The notes: generated from the sequence alone by a model not told the origin. Positions 16,156-21,664 are shown, counted from the stretch's first letter. The stretch is 22,355 nucleotides of DNA from a virus (IMGVR_UViG_3300035179_000067:1-22355), one strand, 5' to 3'. Made by a program: numbers and translations.

Positions 16156-16602
16156 ATGAAAAGGAAAGTTAAGAAAATTTTGTTAGTGGTCTTTGTCATA
16201 TTTTTAGTTTTAGCATTGGTTGGTTGCCAGCCTCATTTCCTTGATGGAATGGAAATTGAAGATTGTGCAGAAGATTTCGTTTATAACTATTGGATAGCAA
16301 TGATCAATCGGCAATATGAATTAGCCAAATGGTATTGTATAACTAACGGAGTCTGGTATAACAAGACTGACGAGTGGGAAGAATATATCAATACTAATTC
16401 TGAGGGTGAAGCCTCAGTATTAGTTTATTTTAATTATTTTTATAAACCAGCTGAGGTAGTCGGAAATAATATCATTGTGTATGCGAAAATTTCTGTTGAT
16501 AAAATAGCTTTTCCTGATAGTTATGAAATACTTGTTGATACCTTTGAATATGAAATGGAAGTAATTGAGACCCCGCCCCTTGGAAGGTTGAAACTTAAAT
16601 AA
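16156..16602 (+). CDS. Phage-encoded lipoprotein, paralogue 1
   Basis: 148 residues. A basic start (MKRKVKKILL), a hydrophobic stretch and the lipobox LVGC (Cys at ~24) show a type II signal peptide, so the mature protein is lipid-anchored on the cell surface or membrane. The mature part has VYNYWIAMINRQYELAKWYC and a DxWEEYIN segment, like small NTF2/SnoaL-type domains. It is clearly related to the next gene. Preceded by its own promoter and SD AGGGGG. Lipoproteins of prophages (Sie/Ltp, T5 Llp) block superinfection at the surface; that role here is inference. Confidence 0.8.
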   Translation: MKRKVKKILLVVFVIFLVLALVGCQPHFLDGMEIEDCAEDFVYNYWIAMINRQYELAKWYCITNGVWYNKTDEWEEYINTNSEGEASVLVYFNYFYKPAEVVGNNIIVYAKISVDKIAFPDSYEILVDTFEYEMEVIETPPLGRLKLK

Positions 16603-16631
16603 AATTTAAAAATAGGTGAGGGATAAAGGTA

Positions 16632-17084
16632 ATGAAAAGAAAATTTTTAATATCATTCTTGATTATACTTTTAATTTTGGCCTTAACCGGTTGCGTGGTT
16701 GCTCCGGAATTAACTGATAGGTTCTTGGCAGAAGAAGCAGTTTATAACTATTGGCAGGCGATCATTAATCGGCAATATGAATTGGCTAAATGTTACTGTA
16801 TAATTGGCGGAATTTGGTATAACAAGGTTGATGAGTGGAAAGAATATATCAATATTAATTCTGAAGGTGTGTGTTCCTTCCTACTGATTTTTCTCGATGA
16901 TTTTTATAAACCGACTGAGGTAATTGGAGATACTGCTATTGTATATGTAAGAATTATTGCCGATAAAATAGTTGTTCCCTGTAAAAAAATGGATGGAGAT
17001 GGAATAGATATTATTGATGTCTTTGAATACGAAACAGAATTAATTAAGCAAAATTACCCATACGGAAATTGGGAACTTAAATAG
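16632..17084 (+). CDS. Phage-encoded lipoprotein, paralogue 2
   Basis: 150 residues with signal MKRKFLISFLIILLILAL and lipobox LTGC. The mature part mirrors the previous gene: VYNYWQAIINRQYELAKCYC, GIWYNKVDEWKEYI, NSEG, DDFYKPTEVIGD and VFEYETELI at matching positions, so the pair arose by tandem duplication. Extra cysteines (CYC, VCSF, VPC) are present. Spacing to the first copy is 29 nt and an intrinsic terminator follows at 17121-17171, closing a two-gene transcription unit. Not recognised as a named family. Confidence 0.8.
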   Translation: MKRKFLISFLIILLILALTGCVVAPELTDRFLAEEAVYNYWQAIINRQYELAKCYCIIGGIWYNKVDEWKEYININSEGVCSFLLIFLDDFYKPTEVIGDTAIVYVRIIADKIVVPCKKMDGDGIDIIDVFEYETELIKQNYPYGNWELK

Positions 17085-17120
17085 AGTCTAAAAATTAAAT
17101 AACTTTAGAGCTCCATTTTT

Positions 17121-17171
17121 AGAGAGCCAGATTTTAAAAAGGTTTTTGACCTTTTAGATCTGGCTTTTTTT
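17121..17171 (+). terminator. Intrinsic terminator after the lipoprotein genes, sharing its 5' arm with the one at 1405
   Basis: AGCCAGAT (17125-17132) pairs with ATCTGGCT (17158-17165), with an inner AAAAGG/CCTTTT helix and T17165-17171. The stretch GAGCnCCATT, 2-4 nt, AGAGAGCCAGATTT (from 17108) matches that from 1395. The inner helices differ in sequence but both pair. It lies 28 nt before the start of the next gene. Confidence 0.85.
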
Positions 17172-17198
17172 ATTAAATAAATGAAAGGAGAGATTAAG

Positions 17199-18146
17199 AT
17201 GTTTAAAAAAAGAATATGGTTTGGAATTATTTTGTCAATTATCTTACTGGTATTTAGCATAAATGGCTTTACCGCATATTACAAATATACCCAGGAATCA
17301 GGGACTAATTTTTATGTGGGTACTGCTGATAAGGCCGATGCCATGGAAGATACTAATGAGGTTAGGCAAATACTCGATGATTTAGGGAATTTATTGGGTC
17401 ACTCAAAAAGAGATGATCTATACCCTAAAAATGGTACTACCGGCGGGTATTTGGGCCGGTTAAATTATGGGATAGATGCCTCTAAATCTGCTGTTCCGGT
17501 GGTAAATGATATGTATTTAGCCACTGATACTGTTAAGGTTTACCGGTGTTTTGTGGCTGGGAACTGGGTCCAGGTATATCCGGTAACAATAGAAAATAAC
17601 GTTATCAAGACAGGTGATTTTACTGCTGGAAGGATTACAAAGATAAATAATGCTACTGGAATTATAGAGGAAGGGACTAATACCGATACGGATGTGGCTG
17701 ACGCGATAACAAAGAAGCATAGCCAAAACACCGATACACAGTTTGACTTTTATAATGCTTTAGCTTCTGATCATACTTGGAGTGGAGACAAAGATACCCA
17801 ACCTGTTGGGGAAGGTGTACATTTCGGACAATTATTATATTTTAACTGGACAGATAAAGAGTGGAAATTAGCCAAAGCAGATGTTTCAATAACTATGCCA
17901 GGATCAAGAATAGCTCTTGAATCCAAAGCCGATAGCGAGGCTTGTCTAATGTTAGTCAAAGGCTATATCAGAGATGACTCTGCTTTTGAGTTTGCAGGGG
18001 CGATGGTTTACGTTTCTGCGGCAACGGCAGGAGCTATTACTTCTACTGCACCAAATACGGCTGGACAGCAAGTGCAAAGGGTAGGAGTGGCAAAATCTGC
18101 CGATGTTTTATTCTTTGATCCATCCATTGACGTAGGAGAGATTTAA
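17199..18146 (+). CDS. Tail-fibre-like protein with an N-terminal signal segment
   Basis: 315 residues. ATG 17199 is preferred to in-frame ATG 17181 because AAAGGAGA (17184-17191) is the SD, 7 nt before 17199. Residues 1-~28 (MFKKRIWFGIILSIILLVFS) look like a signal peptide or anchor. The rest resembles fibre proteins: GYLGRLNYGIDASKSAVPVV, YLATDTVKVYRCFVAGNWVQ, then DAITKKHSQNTDTQFD, typical of collar/fibre regions. The C-terminal beta domain is VGEGVHFGQLLYFNWTDKEW ... SALVYVS-type ending in QVQRVGVAKSADVLFFDP. A hydrophobic N-terminus is odd for a virion fibre. The gene follows a terminator, so expression may depend on readthrough. Confidence 0.7.
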   Translation: MFKKRIWFGIILSIILLVFSINGFTAYYKYTQESGTNFYVGTADKADAMEDTNEVRQILDDLGNLLGHSKRDDLYPKNGTTGGYLGRLNYGIDASKSAVPVVNDMYLATDTVKVYRCFVAGNWVQVYPVTIENNVIKTGDFTAGRITKINNATGIIEEGTNTDTDVADAITKKHSQNTDTQFDFYNALASDHTWSGDKDTQPVGEGVHFGQLLYFNWTDKEWKLAKADVSITMPGSRIALESKADSEACLMLVKGYIRDDSAFEFAGAMVYVSAATAGAITSTAPNTAGQQVQRVGVAKSADVLFFDPSIDVGEI

Positions 18147-18164
18147 TTAGAAAGGAGAATAATA

Positions 18165-18749
18165 ATGAAAAAATTTATTATAGGTTTAACCGTATTGTTA
18201 ATATTTTTATTAACCTTTAATGTAGTAGGTTTTTCTACGATAATTGATATAGGTGCAGCTGCAACAAACAGAACCAGTGAAAAGTTTACAGGAACATATA
18301 TGGTTATTGTTAATCCAGCCGATGGAACTGGAAAAATCACCAGTGTAGAAATATATGCTGTAACTGGCTATAACTTGACACTCGTAGAAGTGGCGACCTT
18401 CTATGTTGTAAGTGGAAATTTTCTTTCTACCAGAGATTGGGAATATATTGGAAATGTAACCGCTGGCTCTAAGCAAACTTTTGTTGTTGACCTTGATGTG
18501 GTAGCAGGAGACTATATTGGTATATATTTTGCTTCGGGGGGGAAAATAGAAGCAGACTCTACTGGAACTTATATGTCTAAAGCTGGAGATAATATACCCT
18601 GTACAAATGTAGAATTTGGCAGCCCAGTAGCTGGCACAATAAGTTTATATGGGACAGGTGAGACAGTTGCAGCAGGGATCAAATGGAATACTGTAACTAT
18701 CTCTAAATGGAATGGGCAAGTAATTACAAAATTAAATGGAATGCAATAA
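18165..18749 (+). CDS. Exported fibre-like protein sharing a domain with the tail hub
   Basis: 194 residues. MKKFIIGLTVLLIFLLTF is a probable signal peptide. The body is paralogous to hub residues ~595-747: shared segments in the same order are TGKIT, VATFY, LSTRD, DYIGI, IPCTN and YGTG. The C-terminal WNTVTISKWNGQVITKLNGM is a tail-protein ending seen in many phages. SD AAAGGAG precedes the ATG and the previous gene ends 18 nt upstream, so both fibre-like genes are probably co-expressed. It may be a secreted copy of the receptor-binding domain or a virion part with an unusual N-terminus. Confidence 0.7.
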   Translation: MKKFIIGLTVLLIFLLTFNVVGFSTIIDIGAAATNRTSEKFTGTYMVIVNPADGTGKITSVEIYAVTGYNLTLVEVATFYVVSGNFLSTRDWEYIGNVTAGSKQTFVVDLDVVAGDYIGIYFASGGKIEADSTGTYMSKAGDNIPCTNVEFGSPVAGTISLYGTGETVAAGIKWNTVTISKWNGQVITKLNGMQ

Positions 18750-18763
18750 AGGGGTTGAGATAA

Positions 18764-19099
18764 ATAGAAGGGATCGAATTAGGTAAAGCAATAGCCGAAT
18801 ATGGGATACCAATTATAACCGGTATATTCTTAGTATTGGTTTGCTGGCTGGTTAAATACCTTATTACTCAGCAGACCAAGGACAGAAATACTTTTATGAA
18901 TATGTTTCAGAATGAATTAAAAACACTTCATAAAGATAGCTTACTGAATGCTAAATTAAACCGCAAAAGTATAAGTATGCTGGGGACTTTAACCGAGTAT
19001 CTCAATAGACATTTTAATGGATGCACTGATAAGGTAAATTTTGAGAAAAAAACTGATGAAAAAGGATCATTAAAAAATGTCAGGCGATCTTTCAACTAA
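18764..19099 (+). CDS. Small membrane protein, BhlA/UviB-like holin candidate (ATA start proposed)
   Basis: 111 residues: (M)EGIELGKAIAEYGIPIIT, one transmembrane segment (GIFLVLVCWLVKYLI, residues ~19-33), then a charged, probably coiled-coil tail with many Lys. This resembles BhlA/UviB-type holin-like proteins found before lysis enzymes. In-frame TAA at 18761-18763 directly precedes ATA 18764. The SD-like AAAGGGG (18748-18754) is 9 nt upstream. No ATG, GTG or TTG occurs until TTG 18836, which would delete the start and half of the membrane helix. It overlaps the M15 peptidase gene by 23 nt. Confidence 0.65.
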   Translation: MEGIELGKAIAEYGIPIITGIFLVLVCWLVKYLITQQTKDRNTFMNMFQNELKTLHKDSLLNAKLNRKSISMLGTLTEYLNRHFNGCTDKVNFEKKTDEKGSLKNVRRSFN

Positions 19100-19385
19100 T
19101 TTCTGGAAGTGGGAGTTTAGATGCCCTTGTAAAAAATGTAGAAGGAAAAAAGTTAGAGTAAGCAGTCTATTGTTATTCAAATTAGAAATGGTAAGGATGG
19201 CTTTTGACGGTAAACCGGTAATTGTATTAAGTGGAAACCGTTGTCCTGAAGAAAATAAAAGGGTAGGTGGCTATCCTGATTCTGAACATATACCTAATCC
19301 GGATGGGGAGGGTTCCGATATTAAAATAAAAGGGGTAAAGCCTATTGATATCGGATTGGCTGCTGAAGAGATAGGATATATATAG
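19077..19385 (+). CDS. M15-type peptidase (D-Ala-D-Ala carboxypeptidase-like endolysin), C-terminally short
   Basis: 102 residues beginning DLSTNFWKWEFRCPCKKC, the usual start of phage M15_3 peptidases, with IVLSGNRCPEENKRVGG and SEHIPNPDGEGSDIKIKG, which supply the first zinc ligands (His and Asp). Family members continue ~25 residues further through a GIGxY...HxD segment holding the last zinc ligand. Here a TAG stop follows EEIGYI, so that ligand is missing. The -1 frame after the stop stays open for 28 codons but does not contain an HxD motif. It would cleave peptidoglycan peptides if active; activity is doubtful. Confidence 0.75.
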   Translation: MSGDLSTNFWKWEFRCPCKKCRRKKVRVSSLLLFKLEMVRMAFDGKPVIVLSGNRCPEENKRVGGYPDSEHIPNPDGEGSDIKIKGVKPIDIGLAAEEIGYI

Positions 19386-19484
19386 GAAATAAAATTATCT
19401 ATTCTGTACCTATAGAGAATAATAGCTTGATAAAATTCTATAAAATAATAACCGGAAAGAATATTTGATACTAATTTAAGTTTG

Positions 19485-19490
19485 TATAAT
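19485..19490 (+). promoter_or_regulatory. Possible -10 box upstream of the small gene at 19518
   Basis: A perfect TATAAT sits in a 130-nt gene-free gap, 28 nt before the next start. The nearest -35-like TTGATA (19465-19470) is only 14 nt upstream, which is too close. A weak candidate. Confidence 0.3.
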
Positions 19491-19517
19491 AATATTTAAG
19501 AAAGGAAGGTGAAAAAA

Positions 19518-19718
19518 ATGGCATATCTATCTGTTGATTACAAGAAAATAATGGAAGAATTTGAAAAATGGTTGGAAAGTAAGTGTGCGTCCATTGAAGT
19601 TAAGAAAGTGCAAGACAAATTTTTGTCTATCAAAAAAAAGTACACAACTGTTGTAGGGGTAGGAAAAGATAAGGGAAGTATTGGAATGATAGGAAAATCA
19701 AATGAAGAGATAAAATAA
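19518..19718 (+). CDS. Small hypothetical protein in the lysis region
   Basis: 66 residues, not recognised. The start is ATG 19518; the in-frame GTG 19509 is part of the SD AAAGGAAGGTG (19501-19511). The N-terminal two-thirds is helical and charged (VDYKKIMEEFEKWLESK ... VQDKFLSIKKKY), followed by a short Gly-rich end (VVGVGKDKGSIGMIG). No signal peptide or membrane segment. It lies between the M15 peptidase and the holin. A lysis regulator or antiholin is conceivable but nothing in the sequence shows it. Confidence 0.65.
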   Translation: MAYLSVDYKKIMEEFEKWLESKCASIEVKKVQDKFLSIKKKYTTVVGVGKDKGSIGMIGKSNEEIK

Positions 19719-19721
19719 TAA

Positions 19722-19745
19722 TTAATTAATATTTTTATTAATTAA
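19722..19745 (+). promoter_or_regulatory. AT-only hairpin before the holin SD
   Basis: TTAATTAAT (19722-19730) pairs with ATTAATTAA (19737-19745) around a six-base loop. It sits between the previous stop and the SD AAAGGAGAT of the holin gene. It could modulate holin translation; the stem is weak. Confidence 0.35.
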
Positions 19746-19765
19746 GAAAGGAGATAATAAAAATT

Positions 19766-20203
19766 ATGGCAACAATTATATTTGCTTTTGTCTATAAATA
19801 TTTTTTTGCCGCACTATTAACATTTGTTGTGGGTATGTTTTCTAAAGCTTTAATAAAAGATTTTGGAAATGATAGAGCAACAAAAATAAAAGAAACTATT
19901 CTATCGGCTATGTTATGGGCAGAAGAACAATTCGGAATAGGAAATGGTAATCAAAAGTGGGAAGAAGCCTGGAAGAAAATTAGAGAATTGTTAGCAGTTC
20001 AAGGAATTACTTTAACAACCGAAGAAGTTCCTGTTGTGGAAACTCTAATGAAATCTAATGTTCCTCAAATTAACGCTATAACATATTCCGCCTTACCAGA
20101 AGCGGATTTACAAGTTAGAGATATAAAAAATAGAACCCCTGAAGCTACATTACTTATTGAAGAATTAAAAAAGAAATATCCAGAAAATAAAGTTTCAAAA
20201 TAA
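19766..20203 (+). CDS. Phage holin, LL-H-like
   Basis: 145 residues. One N-terminal transmembrane segment (IIFAFVYKYFFAALLTFVVGMF) is followed by a soluble helical tail with AMLWAEEQFGIGNGNQKW, KIRELLAVQGITLTTEEV and VETLMKS. This is the layout of LL-H-type holins: membrane helix, AEQ.F-like helix, glycine, then a GI-T-EE-V...IE segment. The C-terminal ~40 residues are charged and extended. Holins form pores that release the endolysin. Together with the BhlA-like gene and the peptidase it defines a lysis block. A terminator at 20261 closes the late operon. Confidence 0.75.
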   Translation: MATIIFAFVYKYFFAALLTFVVGMFSKALIKDFGNDRATKIKETILSAMLWAEEQFGIGNGNQKWEEAWKKIRELLAVQGITLTTEEVPVVETLMKSNVPQINAITYSALPEADLQVRDIKNRTPEATLLIEELKKKYPENKVSK

Positions 20204-20245
20204 ATAATTGCTCACCACCAACCTGCACCATGAGTGCTTTTTCAT
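20195..20245 (-). CDS. Possible 16-codon micro-ORF on the minus strand
   Basis: On the minus strand GGAGG (20258-20254) is 8 nt before ATG (20245-20243). The frame codes MKKHSWCRLVVSNYLF and stops at TGA 20197-20195, inside the holin 3' end. The terminator hairpin 20261-20288 lies just 5' of the SD. The ribosome site is excellent, but no minus-strand promoter is evident and the peptide is unrecognised. It could be a leader peptide or chance. Confidence 0.3.
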   Translation of the reverse strand: MKKHSWCRLVVSNYLF

Positions 20246-20260
20246 ATTAATTACCTCCAA

Positions 20261-20295
20261 AACCCCTGCGTCTTTAAGCGCAGGGGTTCATTTTT
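20261..20295 (+). terminator. Intrinsic terminator of the late operon
   Basis: AACCCCTGCG (20261-20270) pairs perfectly with CGCAGGGGTT (20279-20288) around TCTTTAAG, then CATTTTTATTTAT. It lies 57 nt after the holin stop. On the opposite strand the T-run is only TTTT, so termination is mainly rightward. Confidence 0.88.
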
Positions 20296-20300
20296 ATTTA

Positions 20301-20519
20301 TATCCCTAAAATCGCTAAGCCTACCCCTCAAATTATCATTTCTTTACTCTCGATAGCCCTTTATCTATCACCTGTCATATACCCTAAATTTATAAAATAA
20401 CTAAAAGTTATAGTATATAAGCCTTTTTCTATATTTAGACTAAAATTAGATCTTCAATTTCGTCATTTGAGGGGGGTATTTTACCCTTTCACGTATGATC
20501 ATAAGCGACCCCTCAAAAT
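20301..20519. repeat. Cluster B of the iterated motif ATTTnAGGGGTA in the control region
   Basis: The gap 20204-20757 (554 nt) has no + strand gene. Motif copies: minus strand at 20301-20312 (ATTTTAGGGATA), 20322-20333 (ATTTGAGGGGTA), 20380-20389 (ATTTAGGGTA) and 20508-20519 (ATTTTGAGGGGT); plus strand at 20465-20478 (ATTTGAGGGGGGTA). The 10-mer AGCGATTTTA brackets the region in inverted orientation (20307-20316 and 20586-20595). The rest of the gap is AT-rich DNA (20595-20680) and the early promoter. Confidence 0.6.
20401..20477 (+). repeat. Copy B of the 77-nt inverted repeat (partner 9836-9912)
   Basis: Ungapped match, 61 of 77, to the reverse complement of 9836-9912. The 3' part can fold: CTTCAA pairs with TTGAGG, and the corresponding arms in copy A are CCCTCA and TGAGGG. 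The base changes between copies keep pairing as G-U when read in this orientation. Confidence 0.8.
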
Positions 20520-20562
20520 TTCTTACCACCAGCGATCCTGGAGCATCTTCAAAAATCAAACA

Positions 20563-20583
20563 AACCCTTTATATATAAGGGTT
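20563..20583. promoter_or_regulatory. Inverted repeat AACCCTT-N7-AAGGGTT, operator candidate
   Basis: A 7-bp perfect inverted repeat with centre TATATAT, about 100 nt upstream of the early promoter. The symmetry fits a dimeric repressor site. There is no T-run. Confidence 0.45.
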
Positions 20584-20681
20584 ACAGCGATTTTAAGTAA
20601 AAAATCATCAAAAAAATTTAATTTTTAGTATATAATTATATGAAAATAAGTAAAATATTTTATATTATTTACAGAAAATAC

Positions 20682-20710
20682 TTGACAAAGTTTGAAAAAG
20701 GGAGTATATT
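20682..20710 (+). promoter_or_regulatory. Early-operon promoter
   Basis: TTGACA (20682-20687), 17 nt, TATATT (20705-20710). Predicted start is near 20717, within the tandem 8-mers TTAGATAA/TTAGATAG (20715-20730). Drives the small genes from 20758. AT-rich DNA (20595-20680) upstream may act as an UP element. Confidence 0.85.
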
Positions 20711-20757
20711 ATTATTAGATAATTAGATAGAGGATATAAATAAGGTGGTATAAAAGG

Positions 20758-21039
20758 GTGGAAAAGAGAGAATTTGAGGAAATGTGTAAAAAAGCAGGAG
20801 TTAAAAAAGAAGATTTATGCGATACGGTTTTTACAAGACAATTTAAAGAGGCCGATAAAATGAGAATATCACGACAAAGAATAATAAGATTAGCTAATTT
20901 ACTTGATATAGAATTTTTTAGAACTTATTTTGCCTGGACTTTCTATTATGATAATGGGGAATATCAATTTATTAACCCACATAAAAATTTGAAAGCATAT
21001 AATTTTTTGATTGAAATAAAAGGGAGGGTTGAAAAATGA
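20758..21039 (+). CDS. Hypothetical early protein 1
   Basis: 93 residues, GTG start with SD AAGGTGG 9 nt upstream. Not recognised. Two regions: a helical N-terminal part (FEEMCKKAGVKKEDLCDTVF ... RISRQRIIRLANLLDIEFF) that could be a small DNA-binding or adaptor helix bundle, and an aromatic part (FAWTFYYDNGEYQFINP). It is the first gene after the early promoter and shares ATGA with the next gene, so both are translated together. First genes of phage early operons often act on host or phage regulation; here that is only context. Confidence 0.75.
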   Translation: MEKREFEEMCKKAGVKKEDLCDTVFTRQFKEADKMRISRQRIIRLANLLDIEFFRTYFAWTFYYDNGEYQFINPHKNLKAYNFLIEIKGRVEK

Positions 21040-21233
21040 AATTGGCGGTAGACAGCATAATAAAGGCTCAAGATTTTTTGATTAACCGGTATGGAAAAGA
21101 AGGTTATAAAACATTAATTAATAATGTTAAAGAGAAAACTCATAATGATCAGGCAGTATTACTGGGAATGTTACAAGACGAAACTTTGAAGGCTGATATA
21201 AGGCTGGTAATTTTAGCGAGTTTTGGAGAGTAA
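21036..21233 (+). CDS. Hypothetical early protein 2
   Basis: 65 residues; starts in the ATGA overlap with the previous gene, with GGGAGGG as SD. Predicted all-helical (VDSIIKAQDFLINRYGKEGY, then HNDQAVLLGMLQDETL), acidic end, no membrane segment. Not recognised. Tight coupling to the 93-residue protein suggests a shared complex or function. Confidence 0.7.
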   Translation: MKLAVDSIIKAQDFLINRYGKEGYKTLINNVKEKTHNDQAVLLGMLQDETLKADIRLVILASFGE

Positions 21234-21260
21234 AAATAATTAAAAGGGAGGTATTTTAAA

Positions 21261-21629
21261 ATGAAATTCTTAGGGTTATTAGATAAACCAGTAATAAATA
21301 AAGAAAATAGCAAACCAAAGCCTGGCGATATTGTTTATGCTAAAAATAGTGATCATTGCTTAATTGAAAATGGCACCTATGGGGTTATTGAAAACGTAGA
21401 TCATAAAACTGTTAGGGCCGGTTGGAATATTACTACTCCATATTTTGATAAAGGAATTTGCACCGTATCGGGTGGTCCAGTAATTGGGCTCAAGATTAAA
21501 AAAATTAGGCCAACCTTCAATAAAAGGATCATAACCTTTTGGAGATTTAAAGATGGTCTTATGATGGCTCATAATGGAGAAGATTTTGCCGGGCAAGTTA
21601 ATGTTTTTGAGTATGATTTTAAGTCTTAA
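21261..21629 (+). CDS. Hypothetical early protein 3, SH3-like beta protein
   Basis: 122 residues with SD AAAGGGAGG. After a short linker (LDKPVINKENSKPKPGDIVY) it reads as a small beta barrel: GDIVYAKN, GTYGVIENVDHKTVRAGW, VIGLKIKKIRP and IITFWRFKDGLMM. The GDIVYAK...YGVIENV pattern is like SH3/KOW-type modules. No catalytic motif is visible and no family is recognised. A hairpin follows at 21642. Confidence 0.7.
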   Translation: MKFLGLLDKPVINKENSKPKPGDIVYAKNSDHCLIENGTYGVIENVDHKTVRAGWNITTPYFDKGICTVSGGPVIGLKIKKIRPTFNKRIITFWRFKDGLMMAHNGEDFAGQVNVFEYDFKS

Positions 21630-21641
21630 GCAATTAGAACT

Positions 21642-21664
21642 CAGGGGATTTTAAAAGTCCCCTG
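21642..21664 (+). terminator. Hairpin, probable weak terminator of the early genes
   Basis: CAGGGGA (21642-21648) pairs with TCCCCTG (21658-21664). The following GTTTGTG is a poor T-tract, so it may terminate partially or mark a 3' end. Confidence 0.55.

Noticed and set aside
19382-19468. 28-codon -1 frame after the M15 stop as a frameshifted C-terminus
   Set aside because: It lacks the HxD motif expected of the M15 C-terminus and there is no slippery heptamer at the stop.
9836-20477. The 77-nt inverted repeats as ends of an invertible segment
   Set aside because: No invertase or recombinase gene is visible in the window, and inversion would break the late operon.
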